The notes beneath the pieces were generated by a model. It was not told the origin of the DNA. It worked only from the letters and a program-made list of their open reading frames with translations, and made no database searches. A stretch of 39,443 bases of DNA from Collinsella sp. (GTDB taxonomy: Bacteria; Actinomycetota; Coriobacteriia; Coriobacteriales; Coriobacteriaceae): the NCBI GenBank assembly GCA_019419645.1, contig DXZN01000012.1, forward strand, positions 1 to 39,443, read 5' to 3'. A program made the position numbers and the translations under genes. Of the stretch, positions 8,639-16,949 are shown in pieces. Position 1 is the first letter of the stretch, and each line of letters starts with the position of its first letter.

Positions 8639-9345
8639 ACGCAGATGCAATCTTTAATTTTGGCGAGTTTCTTCTCACCGATCCCCGATACGCGCATAAG
8701 GTCATCGACCGAGGCAAAGGCCCCGTTTTGCGTCCGTTCGTCGATAATTGACTGGGCCATAGAAGGCCCGATGCCCGAAAGCGTCTGCAGCTCCGCCGCA
8801 CTTGCCGTATTGATATTCACAAGTCCCGACGAAGACCCTGTACCAGGGGTCGTGGAAGCACTGCTTTCGGCGCCGCCGACGGCCGCAGCCGTTTGTTGCT
8901 CCCCTACCGTCGGCACATAGATCTTTTGACCATCGGTGATCTTGGACGCACGGTTAAGACCCGTCACATCCGCCTCGGCCGTAAGCCCTCCGGCGGCATC
9001 AATCGCCTGGGACACCCGTGCTCCATCTTTAAGCCGGTACACGCCAGGCTTCACAACGGCGCCATCAACATCGACGTACACCTCGGCAGCAGAGGAGCTC
9101 TTGGCAGACGGCTCATCGGCATCGTCAGGAGAGGCATCCCCGGCCCCGCGCACATCCGAGGCGCTCGCCTCATCACTACGCTCAAACGATACGTCGCTGG
9201 AGTGACCACCAAAACCTGCCATCGCCAAGCCGCTCGCGGCGGCAATGACAACCAGGATCGCCACGACCATCGCCTTATGGCCGAGCAGCTTTTCTGCCCA
9301 GCGGTCCATCCGTTTAACCCGTTCGTGTTGCTCGCGCTGCGCCAT
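8635..9345 (-). CDS. comEA: Competence DNA receptor ComEA
   Basis: 236 aa, membrane-anchored extracytoplasmic DNA-binding protein. A single membrane helix (about 25-45) follows a basic N-terminus. Next come an acidic Ser/Asp/Ala-rich linker, an SLBB domain (88-146, VYVDVDGAVVKPGVYRL), a second Ser/Gly/Thr linker, and a C-terminal double helix-hairpin-helix (174-236) with VNINTASAAELQTLSGIGP and SGIGEKKLAKIK. The ATG at 9345 follows GGGAGGTG at good spacing; the frame is open to 9408 but that N-terminal part is Cys/Trp-rich and not like the family. It overlaps comEC by 4 nt. The ComEA-ComEC pair is the conserved DNA-uptake module. Confidence 0.93.
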   Translation of the reverse strand: MAQREQHERVKRMDRWAEKLLGHKAMVVAILVVIAAASGLAMAGFGGHSSDVSFERSDEASASDVRGAGDASPDDADEPSAKSSSAAEVYVDVDGAVVKPGVYRLKDGARVSQAIDAAGGLTAEADVTGLNRASKITDGQKIYVPTVGEQQTAAAVGGAESSASTTPGTGSSSGLVNINTASAAELQTLSGIGPSMAQSIIDERTQNGAFASVDDLMRVSGIGEKKLAKIKDCICV

Positions 9346-9515
9346 AGCAAACACCTCCCAACACCATCGTGTCAGGAAACGAGCGCCGCAGCCTCCGCAC
9401 GTCCACACCGGTTATCGCGGTCAAACCAAAAGCTGACCAAAACCTTGCGAGAAAATATCCATTTATTCAAGCACACGTCGACAAATGAACCGTTTATCGC
9501 CTAATGCCCAGATAG

Positions 9516-9549
9516 AAAAAGACCGACGATGCAAAAACACCGCCGGTCT
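9516..9549 (-). terminator. thiI intrinsic terminator
   Basis: An inverted repeat AGACCGACG (9520-9528) / CGCCGGTCT (9541-9549) with one mismatch is followed on the minus strand by TTTTT (9516-9520). It lies 10 nt after the thiI stop. The remaining stretch up to the comEA start (9346-9515) must hold the comEA promoter, but no clear -35/-10 pair was recognised. Confidence 0.75.
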
Positions 9550-9559
9550 ATACACAACA

Positions 9560-10804
9560 TTATTCGTAATCTTGGTAAATCTCACGTGGAGCGAGCTCAG
9601 AATGCTTGCGTTTTAAGGTCTTAGGGGCCTTATACGTGTTGCTCTCAAAGTCGATGTACTCAGTCTGTTTGAGCAAACGCTCAATCATCTCCTCGTGGTC
9701 GAACAGCTCCCAGGCCTCGTGCACGGCATCGAGTTTGGCGTGTGTCTCGGGACGACGCGGCATAAACAGCGTGCAGCAGTCGGGAGCAGCCTCGGTCGAG
9801 ATACCGAACGTACCGATCTCCTCAGCGCGTGCAATGATCTCCTGCTTGTCCGAACCGATCAGCGGGCGGAACACGGGGATCTTGACGGCCTCGTTGACGG
9901 CCATAATGTTCTCGAGCGTCTGGGATGCAACCTGACCGAGCGATTCGCCGGTCACAATAGCCTTGGCGCCCTCGATATGCGCAATGCGCTCAGCAACCGA
10001 ATACATAATGCGGCGATACATGATCACCCGCAGGTTGCTGGGGCAGGTCACCGAGATCTCACGCTGACAATCGCCAAACGGCACCACGTACAGGCGGCCG
10101 ATCTGGACACCCGGCTCAAGCGCACGGATGATGTCCTGCACCAAATATTCGCTCGTATCAGGCGTCTGAGGACGACCGGAGAAATGTACCGGCACGCACA
10201 CCGCGCCGCGACGCGCGAGCATCCAGGTCGCCACCGGCGAATCGATACCCGAGGAAAGCAGCGTCACAACCTTGCCGGCAGACCCCACCGGAAGACCACC
10301 CACGCCGCGCTCAGAGCGCGCATACACATAGACGCTACCCTGGACCACCAGCACGTGCACCATCGCGTCGGGATCGTGCATCTGGACCTTTTTATCGGGA
10401 AACGCCTCGCACAGTACCTCGCCAACCTGTCGATTGATATCAATCGAGGTGAGCTCGTAGTCGGTGTTAGAGCGCTTGGCGTGCACCTTAAACGAATCGA
10501 AGGAACCAAACTCGCGCAGCGCCTTCACGGCGGCGGCGCAGTACTCCTGCGGGTCGCGGTTGGTGTGGTACGCCAGGGACACACGGGCAACACCGGGGAC
10601 GGTGCGGATAACGCGCGCCGCATCGTCGGCCTGATGCTCGTTAAAGGTCACGAGGATATAACCGGAAATTCGAGACACGGCATTCACGGAAAAGGCGGCC
10701 AAGGCCGCCTTGATGTTATCCATGAGGATATGCTCAAAATGTGCGCGGTTCTTGCCCTTCAGTCCAACCTCGTGATAGTGGACCAGGCAGACGCGAGCTG
10801 CCAT
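9560..10804 (-). CDS. thiI: tRNA uridine 4-sulfurtransferase ThiI
   Basis: 414 aa. Adenylates and thiolates U8 of tRNA (s4U); in some bacteria also needed for the thiazole of thiamine. N-terminal ferredoxin-like and THUMP domains (to about 165), then a PP-loop ATPase domain with SSGIDS (184-189; the family usually has SGGIDS) and VTGESLGQVASQTLENI. The CCTLFMPRRPETHAKL segment contains the conserved cysteine of the core. The protein ends before the C-terminal rhodanese domain of the E. coli enzyme, as in Gram-positive ThiI, so sulfur probably comes directly from a cysteine desulfurase. It starts at ATG 10804, directly after the rpoZ stop, as last gene of mihF-gmk-rpoZ-thiI. Confidence 0.92.
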   Translation of the reverse strand: MAARVCLVHYHEVGLKGKNRAHFEHILMDNIKAALAAFSVNAVSRISGYILVTFNEHQADDAARVIRTVPGVARVSLAYHTNRDPQEYCAAAVKALREFGSFDSFKVHAKRSNTDYELTSIDINRQVGEVLCEAFPDKKVQMHDPDAMVHVLVVQGSVYVYARSERGVGGLPVGSAGKVVTLLSSGIDSPVATWMLARRGAVCVPVHFSGRPQTPDTSEYLVQDIIRALEPGVQIGRLYVVPFGDCQREISVTCPSNLRVIMYRRIMYSVAERIAHIEGAKAIVTGESLGQVASQTLENIMAVNEAVKIPVFRPLIGSDKQEIIARAEEIGTFGISTEAAPDCCTLFMPRRPETHAKLDAVHEAWELFDHEEMIERLLKQTEYIDFESNTYKAPKTLKRKHSELAPREIYQDYE

Positions 10805-11086
10805 TTAGGCTTCAGCAACCTTGTGACCGAGCGCCTTCTCGTAACGGGCCTCGTCGTAGGAGATGTCGCCGTCGACAATCTCGTCCATAGCCATCGAGAT
10901 GGTATCGGCGCCGGAAAGCGCAATGGTGATGTCATCGACATCCTGGACGGCGAGCACGCGGTTGTGCTGACCACGCAGCATGCTGTTAATGTCGCAGGCG
11001 CGCTTGGAGGCAAGCGAGGCGAGCAGGAAGCGGTTGTGATCGGTCTTCTCCAGAAGATCGTCAATGCAAGGCTTTACAACGGACAC
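10805..11086 (-). CDS. rpoZ: RNA polymerase omega subunit
   Basis: 93 aa. Small subunit that helps fold and latch beta-prime. The core KTDHNRFLLASLASKRACDIN is the conserved omega helix (usual form: NRY.L...KRAR.I). The C-terminus YDEARYEKALGHKVAEA also resembles actinobacterial omega proteins. The likely start is GTG at 11086, with GAGG and AAAGGA upstream; the exact start is not certain. It lies 5 nt after gmk and abuts thiI. The gmk-rpoZ pairing is widely conserved. Confidence 0.9.
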   Translation of the reverse strand: MSVVKPCIDDLLEKTDHNRFLLASLASKRACDINSMLRGQHNRVLAVQDVDDITIALSGADTISMAMDEIVDGDISYDEARYEKALGHKVAEA

Positions 11087-11091
11087 GGACC

Positions 11092-11661
11092 TCAGATCCT
11101 TTCATGCATATCGAGAACGCGAACGAGCTCATCGGTCGCGCGGTCGAGATCGTCATTCACCACGACGTCGTCGTAGCGGTCGGCAAGGGCAAGTTCATCG
11201 GCGGCGTTTGCCATACGCAGCTCAATCGTCTCGGGCGTCTCGGTACCGCGACCGACCAGGCGATCGCGAAGCACCTCGAGCGAAGGCGGCTTGATAAAGA
11301 TCAACACGGCCTCGGGGAAACGCTCCTTGACCTGCAGGGCACCCTGAACATCGATCTCCAAGATCAGAGACGAGCCAGAGGCGAGCTTGGATGTGACCTC
11401 GCTCACCAACGTGCCGTAACAGTTGCCGTGGACCTCGGCCCACTCAACAAACTCACCGTTTGCCACGCGGCGGTCGAACTCCTCGCGCGTCAGGAAAAAG
11501 TAGTTGACGCCGTCGACCTCACCTTTGCGTGGTGCTCGCGTGGTAGCCGAAACCGTCAGGCCCAGGTTCGAGCGACGCTCGCGCACACGAGTGACGAGCG
11601 TGCCCTTGCCTGCACCTGACGGTCCAGAAATCACAAAGAGCTTTGAATCCTGAGCGCTCAC
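11092..11661 (-). CDS. gmk: Guanylate kinase
   Basis: 189 aa. Phosphorylates GMP to GDP with ATP. P-loop GPSGAGKGT at 13-21; GMP-binding segments SATTRAPRKGEVDGVNYFF and EFVEWAEVHGNCYGT; LEIDVQGALQVKE follows; the lid region RLVGRGTETPETIELRMANA is complete. GTG start at 11661, immediately after the mihF stop with no gap, so expression is probably coupled. Normal length. Confidence 0.96.
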   Translation of the reverse strand: MSAQDSKLFVISGPSGAGKGTLVTRVRERRSNLGLTVSATTRAPRKGEVDGVNYFFLTREEFDRRVANGEFVEWAEVHGNCYGTLVSEVTSKLASGSSLILEIDVQGALQVKERFPEAVLIFIKPPSLEVLRDRLVGRGTETPETIELRMANAADELALADRYDDVVVNDDLDRATDELVRVLDMHERI

Positions 11662-11970
11662 TTATTTGGTCAGCTGCTCGAGGAGCTGCTCGCGCTGACG
11701 GACACCGAGGCCCTGGACGCGACGGGTAGCGGAGATGCCGAGCTCCTCCATGATCTTGGCGGCCTTGGCCTTGCCATAACCGGGGAGAGACTCGATGAGG
11801 GTGGAAACCTTCATGCGGGAAGCGATGGGGTCATCGGAGTTGAGCACGGACTCGAGGGACTTCTCGCCCTTCTTGATCTGCTCGCGAAGCTCAGCGCGGG
11901 CGTGACGTGCGGCGGCAGCCTTCTCAAGAGCCTGCTTGCGCTGCTCGTCGGTAAGCTGAGGGAGTGCCAT
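11662..11970 (-). CDS. mihF: Actinobacterial integration host factor (mIHF)
   Basis: 102 aa. Nucleoid-associated DNA-binding and bending protein specific to Actinomycetota, distinct from HU/IHF of proteobacteria. N-terminal MALPQLTDEQRKQALEKAA with a long basic helix, then the helix-turn-helix-like part VSTLIESLPGYGKAKAAKIM and the motif ISATRRVQGLGVRQREQLL typical of mIHF. The ATG at 11970 is preceded by GGAGG. An upstream in-frame TTG at 11982 overlaps that Shine-Dalgarno and is rejected. The mihF-gmk-rpoZ neighbourhood next to pyrF is also the arrangement in mycobacteria, which supports both the call and the phylum. Confidence 0.93.
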   Translation of the reverse strand: MALPQLTDEQRKQALEKAAAARHARAELREQIKKGEKSLESVLNSDDPIASRMKVSTLIESLPGYGKAKAAKIMEELGISATRRVQGLGVRQREQLLEQLTK

Positions 11971-12014
11971 TCGAACCTCCAAATAGTTGGGTTATATCTG
12001 ATGCAATAATTGGC

Positions 12015-12023
12015 ATTTTAGCA
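12015..12023 (-). promoter_or_regulatory. Possible mihF promoter (extended -10)
   Basis: On the minus strand this reads TGCTAAAAT, an extended -10 (TGn plus TAAAAT), 45 nt before the mihF ATG. No clear -35 is present at the right distance. It resembles the TGCTATnnT promoters elsewhere in the window. A partly complementary copy of the surrounding word lies just upstream. Confidence 0.35.
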
Positions 12024-12072
12024 CGTCAAACGCACTAAATGCCCAATCGACGGCACCATAGGTTAGACGATA

Positions 12073-12165
12073 CCTGCGAAAAGTGCAATATACGGAGGTT
12101 AAAGTTGAGCCCCTGACCTGCGATTCCACACAAAGGATGGGAAAGTTTTCGCAGGCACAGGGGCT
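12073..12165 (-). repeat. Folded intergenic element with two competing stems
   Basis: The pyrF-mihF gap (11971-12210, 240 nt) has no ORF. Stem A pairs AGCCCCTGACCTGCGA (12108-12123) with 12149-12165, with one bulge. Stem B pairs CCTGCGAAAA (12073-12082) with TTTTCGCAGG (12146-12155), a perfect 10 bp, and uses part of the same right arm, so A and B cannot form together. There is no long T run after either stem, so it is not a standard intrinsic terminator for pyrF. It may be a dispersed repeat or an RNA switch. Function unknown. Confidence 0.5.
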
Positions 12166-12210
12166 AATTTGTGCTAATGAGACCCAAAAGTGGTGACTTG
12201 AGGGAATCTT

Positions 12211-12927
12211 TTAGGCGACGTTTTCGACCAGCTCGGCAACGATAGCGTCAAAGGCGGCAACCGGGTCGTCGGCACCGGTGATGGGTCGGCCCACCACGAT
12301 ATGGCTCGCGCCGCGCTCGATAGCCTGAGAAGGCGTCGCCACACGGGACTGGTCACCAAGGGCGGCACCCACCGGACGAACGCCCGGAGTCACGATCAAC
12401 GCGTCGGGGCCGAGCAGCTCGCGCATGTCATGGGCCTCCATCGGCGAGCACACGATGCCGTCGATACCGTTGGCCTGGGCAAGCTTTGCCAGGCGGGCGG
12501 CCTCCTCGGCCACGGGTGACTCGACGCCGATCTCAGCCAGCGAATCCTGGTTCATGCTCGTGAGCACGGTGATGGCGACGAGCTTGGCGCGGTCCTCGCG
12601 CGCCTCCTCGGCACCCTCACGGCACGCAGCGAGCATAGCACCAGAACCCAGGCCGTGGACCGAGAGCAGGTCGGCACCGGCAAGCGAGGCCGAACGGGCG
12701 GCACCGCGCACCTGATGCGGAATGTCATGGAACTTGAGGTCGAGGAAGACCTTAAAGCCCAGATCCTTGAACGTCTTGACGATCTCGGGGCCCTCGGCGT
12801 AATAGAGCGTCATGCCGACCTTAAGCCAAGCGGCATGACCAGAAAGCTCGTGGGCGAGCTCGAGTGCACGCTCACGGTCGCAGTCGAGGGCGACGATAAC
12901 GCGGTCGCGGGCATCGTTTTCTAGCAT
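12211..12927 (-). CDS. pyrF: Orotidine 5'-phosphate decarboxylase
   Basis: 238 aa. Last step of de novo UMP synthesis: decarboxylates OMP. The active-site block FLDLKFHDIP (61-70; D63, K65, D68) is the hallmark of the family. ALDCD near the N-terminus and VTPGVRPVGAALGDQSRVATP with VVGRPI in the phosphate-binding C-terminus are intact. The ATG at 12927 overlaps the pyrD stop by 7 nt. Last gene of the pyr operon; no obvious intrinsic terminator follows, only the folded element at 12073-12165. Confidence 0.97.
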   Translation of the reverse strand: MLENDARDRVIVALDCDRERALELAHELSGHAAWLKVGMTLYYAEGPEIVKTFKDLGFKVFLDLKFHDIPHQVRGAARSASLAGADLLSVHGLGSGAMLAACREGAEEAREDRAKLVAITVLTSMNQDSLAEIGVESPVAEEAARLAKLAQANGIDGIVCSPMEAHDMRELLGPDALIVTPGVRPVGAALGDQSRVATPSQAIERGASHIVVGRPITGADDPVAAFDAIVAELVENVA

Positions 12928-13844
12928 TCGAAAGCACCTACCAGCTCATTGATGTCCTTCACGCCCTGGGACTCCGCCCAGGCCTCGAGCTCGTGCGCGA
13001 TCTTAATCGATGCGCACGGATCGACAAAGTTGGCCATGCCGACCGACACGCAGGTGGCGCCAGCCAGGATAAACTCCGCCGCATCTTCGCCCGTCATGAC
13101 GCCGCCGACACCGTTGATGGGGATATCGACGGCCTGAGCGACCTCCCAGACCATGCGAACGGCGATGTGGTGGCACAGCGGGCCCGAAAGGCCGCCCTTG
13201 GGCTTGGCCACGCGGGACTTGCGGGTATGAACGTCGATGGCCATGCCCTGGATGGAGTTGATGACCGAAAGGCCGTCGGCTCCCGCGGCCTCGAGAGCCT
13301 TGGCAATCTCGGCGACGTTAACCGGCGCCATCTTCACGAACAGCGGCTTATCGGTCACCTTACGGCAGGCAGCCATAACGGCAGAGGCGCCCTCGGGCGA
13401 GGAGCCCATGGCGGCACCGCCGGCGGCAATATTGGGGCAGCTGACGTTGATCTCGTAGCCGGCAGCCCAGGGGCACAGCTCGACATACATCTCGAGCGCG
13501 CGCACAAACTCGTCAACGGAGTGACCGGCGACCTGGCAGATGACCTGGCAACCGTCCTTGGAGAGCTGCTCGAGCCACGGACCGGACTCACGGGCGAAGG
13601 CAGCCACGCCGGGGTTCTGAAGGCCCACGGAGTTGATCATGCCGCCCGGGATCTCGGCCATGCGAGGCGCGGGGTTGCCGGGCCAGGGCTCGGCAGCACA
13701 ACCCTTGGTGGTGATGGCACCCAGCTGGGAGACATCAAAGAAGTTCTGGAACTGCCATCCGTAGCCAAAGGTACCGGCTGCGGTGTTGATGGGGTTCTGC
13801 ATCTTGACGCCGCCGAAGTCGACGGCCATGTTCACGGTACCCAC
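12921..13844 (-). CDS. pyrD: Dihydroorotate dehydrogenase B, catalytic subunit
   Basis: 307 aa. FMN subunit of class 1B dihydroorotate dehydrogenase, which oxidises dihydroorotate and passes electrons via PyrK to NAD. Active-site cysteine C136 lies in INVSCPN, where class 2 enzymes have serine. GGMINSVGLQNPG, SVINSIQGMAIDV and the FMN-phosphate motif NGVGGVMTGEDA are also seen. The likely start is GTG at 13844, overlapping the pyrK stop as TAGTG with GGTGG upstream; an internal ATG at 13829 is the alternative. The frame remains open far upstream inside pyrK, but that part is Arg/Cys-rich shadow sequence. Confidence 0.95.
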   Translation of the reverse strand: MGTVNMAVDFGGVKMQNPINTAAGTFGYGWQFQNFFDVSQLGAITTKGCAAEPWPGNPAPRMAEIPGGMINSVGLQNPGVAAFARESGPWLEQLSKDGCQVICQVAGHSVDEFVRALEMYVELCPWAAGYEINVSCPNIAAGGAAMGSSPEGASAVMAACRKVTDKPLFVKMAPVNVAEIAKALEAAGADGLSVINSIQGMAIDVHTRKSRVAKPKGGLSGPLCHHIAVRMVWEVAQAVDIPINGVGGVMTGEDAAEFILAGATCVSVGMANFVDPCASIKIAHELEAWAESQGVKDINELVGAFEC

Positions 13845-14635
13845 TAGAAGACCACCACCTTGGAAGCATCGAACACTGGGCCGCACATGCAGGCGCCCTT
13901 CATACCGTCGACCGTCTCGACATTGCAGGTGTTGCAGGCACCAAAGCCACAGCTCATCATGCGCTCGAGCGAAACCTCGCAGTACGCACCGGCCTCGGCG
14001 GCAGCGGCGGCGACCTTCTTCATCATGACGGCGGGACCGCAGCTGGCCACGTAGTCGTAGCCGCCCTCGCCGAGCAGCTCGGCGGCAGGATCGGTGCAAA
14101 AACCGTGCGTGCCAAGCGAACCGTCATCGGTGCACACGTTGACCGTATCGCACAACGAGCGGAACTCGTCGATGCCCACGGCCTTGGACGCGGTGCCAAA
14201 GCCCAGGCACACATCGACGGCCACACCCTGCTCGGCAAGCATGCCGGCAAGGCACAGCACGGGCGGAACACCGATGCCGCCCGCAACGAGCAGCGCCTTC
14301 CTGGTGCCCTCGGGCACAAGCCAGCCGCGGCCGCCAGGGCCCAGCAGATTAGAGGTGGAACCGGGGGCCATCTGCGACAGACGACGGGTGTCGTCGCCCA
14401 CGACGGCGTACCACAGCTCGACGGTGCCGGCCTGGGCGTCGGCGCGATAGAAGCTCAGGGGCACGCGAAGCAGCGAGGACGCATCGCCGGGCACGGCAAT
14501 GTTCACAAACTGACCGGGCTTGAGCGCACTTGCAAGCTTGGGGGCCGAGATGACGAGCGAGAAGATGCCGTCGGCGATCTCCTGGTTCGAGACGACCTCG
14601 AAGTCGTGCATGCGTGCAGTGGAAGGTGTGGGCAT
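13844..14635 (-). CDS. pyrK: Dihydroorotate dehydrogenase B, electron transfer subunit
   Basis: 263 aa. FAD and [2Fe-2S] subunit of the PyrD/PyrK complex. The FAD-binding barrel includes LRVPLSFYRAD (56-66), followed by a NAD-binding domain with LLVAGGIGVPP (115-125). The C-terminal cluster ligands are C229, C234 and C237, plus C249 or C251. The ATG at 14635 is preceded by GGAG with 5-nt spacing; an ATG at 14671 has poorer support. pyrD follows with a 1-nt overlap. Its presence shows that dihydroorotate oxidation is NAD-linked, which suits an anaerobe. Confidence 0.95.
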   Translation of the reverse strand: MPTPSTARMHDFEVVSNQEIADGIFSLVISAPKLASALKPGQFVNIAVPGDASSLLRVPLSFYRADAQAGTVELWYAVVGDDTRRLSQMAPGSTSNLLGPGGRGWLVPEGTRKALLVAGGIGVPPVLCLAGMLAEQGVAVDVCLGFGTASKAVGIDEFRSLCDTVNVCTDDGSLGTHGFCTDPAAELLGEGGYDYVASCGPAVMMKKVAAAAAEAGAYCEVSLERMMSCGFGACNTCNVETVDGMKGACMCGPVFDASKVVVF

Positions 14636-14682
14636 AGACGCTCCAATCCCCCATGCGGTTGCATGGTCCAAACGAACAGAAA

Positions 14683-14707
14683 GCGCGGCACCGCAAGGGC
14701 ACCGCGC
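14683..14707 (-). other. Intra-operon hairpin between pyrC and pyrK
   Basis: In the 92-nt pyrC-pyrK gap the minus strand reads GCGCGGTGCC, a CTTGC loop, then GGTGCCGCGC: a 10-bp stem with two U-G pairs. TTTCTGTTCGTTT follows, so it is at best a weak terminator. It could adjust PyrC to PyrK/D/F ratios or be an RNA processing or stability element. Confidence 0.45.
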
Positions 14708-14727
14708 ACAAAAGCGATAAGGCTATG

Positions 14728-16017
14728 CTAGCAGATGCAGCCGTCGGCGAGCGTCTGCTTGCCGCCGACAAACACATCGGTGGCACGACCGGTGAGCGTG
14801 CGGCTGGCGAAACCGGAGTTCTCGGCGCGCGACTCGTAACCGTCCTCGCCGACCGTCCAGGTGGCGGACGCGTCGAACACGGTCAGATCGGCAACGGAGC
14901 CCGCCTTGACCTGAACCTGGTCGAGGCCCAGGATCTCACGCGGCTTGATGGCCATGAGCTCGACCATGCGGCCCATGCTCATCTTGCCCGTGTTGACCAG
15001 CTCGGTAAGTACAAGCGACAGCGAGGTCTCGAGGCCGATCATGCCAAAGGGCGCAAGCTCGAACTCGCGGGCCTTCTCCCACGGGGTGTGGGGAGCGTGG
15101 TCGGTGACGATAACGTCGACGGTACCGTCGATGACGCCCTGACGGATAGCCTCGGCATCCTCCTCGGTACGCAGCGGCGGGTTGACCTTGAGCGAGGTGT
15201 TGTAGGTCTCGTCCAGGTCGTTCTCGGTCAGGAACATGTGGTGCGGGGTGGCCTCGCAGGTAACCTGAACGCCAGCGGCCTTACCGGCACGCACGATCTC
15301 CAGGCCGTGGGCAGTGGAGATGTGCTGGATGTGCAGCTTGGCACCGGTCAGCTTGGCGATCTCGATGTCGCGAGCAATCTGGAGCTCCTCGCCGGCAGCA
15401 GGCCAGCCCTCGAGAGCCAGACGGGTCGAGACCTTGCCCTCGTTGATCTGGCCGTGGCCGACCAGGTCCTCGTCCTGGCAGTGGCTCATAAAGACCTTGC
15501 CGAACATCTTGCCGTAGTCCATGCAGCGACGGAGCATGCCCGCACCCTGCACGCCGCGACCGTCGTCGGTGAAGGCAACGGCGCCGTGGGCGACCATATC
15601 GCCCATCTCGGACATAGCCTCGCCCTTAAGACCGCGGGTCATGGCGCCCGACGGATAGACGCGGCAGTGACCGACCTCGGCAGCGCGGGACTTGACGAAC
15701 TCCACGACGGTGCCGTTATCGGTAACGGGATCGGTGTTGGGCATGGCGCACACGCCGGTAAAGCCGCCCTTGGCAGCTGCGCGGGTGCCGCTCTCGATGT
15801 CCTCTTTGACCTCGTAGCCGGGCTCGCGAAGGTGAACGTGCATATCCACCAGGCCGGGGACGAGGTACTTGCCGGAAAGGTCGCGGACCTCGGCTCCCTC
15901 GACGGCGAGATTCTCGCCGACCTCGGCGATCTTGTCGCCGTCAATCAGGACGTCAACGACACCGTCAAGCTCGACAGACGGATCGACGACGTGGGCATTC
16001 TTAAGAAGCAAGGCCAT
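14728..16017 (-). CDS. pyrC: Dihydroorotase (class I)
   Basis: 429 aa. Cyclises carbamoyl aspartate to dihydroorotate. The metal-binding motif DMHVHLREPG (H60, H62) starts the amidohydrolase barrel. GGFTGVCAMPNTDPV, AFTDDGRGVQG, LHIQHIST and VIVTDHAPHT contain the other family residues. ATG at 16017 after GGAGGT with 7-nt spacing. It overlaps the end of pyrB by 17 nt. The frame is open upstream to 16173 but only as pyrB shadow. Second enzyme after aspartate carbamoyltransferase in the operon. Confidence 0.96.
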   Translation of the reverse strand: MALLLKNAHVVDPSVELDGVVDVLIDGDKIAEVGENLAVEGAEVRDLSGKYLVPGLVDMHVHLREPGYEVKEDIESGTRAAAKGGFTGVCAMPNTDPVTDNGTVVEFVKSRAAEVGHCRVYPSGAMTRGLKGEAMSEMGDMVAHGAVAFTDDGRGVQGAGMLRRCMDYGKMFGKVFMSHCQDEDLVGHGQINEGKVSTRLALEGWPAAGEELQIARDIEIAKLTGAKLHIQHISTAHGLEIVRAGKAAGVQVTCEATPHHMFLTENDLDETYNTSLKVNPPLRTEEDAEAIRQGVIDGTVDVIVTDHAPHTPWEKAREFELAPFGMIGLETSLSLVLTELVNTGKMSMGRMVELMAIKPREILGLDQVQVKAGSVADLTVFDASATWTVGEDGYESRAENSGFASRTLTGRATDVFVGGKQTLADGCIC

Positions 16018-16945
16018 TATCGGCACCTCCAAGCAGCAGATACAGGATAGCCATACGCACGCAGATACCGGCGTAGACCTGCTCCAGGATGACGGAGCGT
16101 TGCGGGTGGTCAGCCATATAGGAGTCGAACTCGACGCCGCGGTTGATGGGGCCCGGGTGGCAGATGATCGCATCGGGCTTCATGAGCTTCTCGCGGTCCT
16201 TGGTCAGGCCGAAGAGCTTGTGGTACTCACGAATCGTGGGGAACGGGGCACCCTCGAGGCGCTCCTGCTGCACGCGCAGCATGTAGACGACGTCCAGCTC
16301 GGGCAGGACGGAATCGAGGTCGCTCGTCACGTGGTCGCAGCCCAGGACCTCGGGCGCCGGCGGCAGCAGCGTGCCGGGGGCGACGGCGTAGGTCTCGCAG
16401 CCCATGATCTTAAGCGCGGGGATCAGCGAACCGCAGACACGGGAGTGTGCGATATCGCCGACGACGGCGACCTTCAGACCGTGGAAATCACCCTTGTGCT
16501 CCCAGATGGTGTACAGGTCCAGCAGGGCCTGCGTAGGATGGTTGTGCTTGCCGTCACCGGCGCAGATGACGCTCGCGGGCGAGTTCTGCGTGACGATGTA
16601 GGGAGCGCCGGCATGCTTATCGCGCACGACGATGCAGTCGATCTTGTAGGCGTTGAGGGTCTCGACGGTGTCGACGAGGCTCTCGCCCTTGACCGTGGAG
16701 GTCGAGGAGCCGCCAAAGTTGAGGCTGTCGGCCGAAAGACGCTTCTCGGCGAGCTCGAAGGAGCTACGGGTGCGCGTCGAGGGCTCGTTGAACATGTTAA
16801 CGATGGTCTTGCCCTTGAGCGTGGGGACCTTCTTGATCGCACGCTCGTTGACCTCGGAGAACGCCTTGGCGGTCTCGAGGATGAGCTTGATGTCCTCTTC
16901 GGAGTACTCGGTAATGTCGATCAGGTGCTTATGGTTGAACGCCAC
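16001..16945 (-). CDS. pyrB: Aspartate carbamoyltransferase catalytic chain
   Basis: 314 aa. Condenses carbamoyl phosphate with aspartate, the committed step of pyrimidine synthesis. Carbamoyl-phosphate binding STRTR at 56-60, HPTQALLDLYT at 136-146, VGDIAHSRVCGSL and CHPGPINRG are all present. The GTG at 16945 is chosen because GGGAGG lies 11 nt upstream; another in-frame GTG at 16957 overlaps that ribosome binding site. pyrR ends 4 nt upstream. No pyrI regulatory chain is seen, and carAB and pyrE are not in this window. Confidence 0.96.
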   Translation of the reverse strand: MAFNHKHLIDITEYSEEDIKLILETAKAFSEVNERAIKKVPTLKGKTIVNMFNEPSTRTRSSFELAEKRLSADSLNFGGSSTSTVKGESLVDTVETLNAYKIDCIVVRDKHAGAPYIVTQNSPASVICAGDGKHNHPTQALLDLYTIWEHKGDFHGLKVAVVGDIAHSRVCGSLIPALKIMGCETYAVAPGTLLPPAPEVLGCDHVTSDLDSVLPELDVVYMLRVQQERLEGAPFPTIREYHKLFGLTKDREKLMKPDAIICHPGPINRGVEFDSYMADHPQRSVILEQVYAGICVRMAILYLLLGGADNGLAS

Positions 16946-16949
16946 GGTA

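Noticed and set aside
9695..11176. 493-codon plus-strand open frame opposite thiI-rpoZ
   Set aside because: It spans three well-supported minus-strand genes and their junctions; shadow of high GC.
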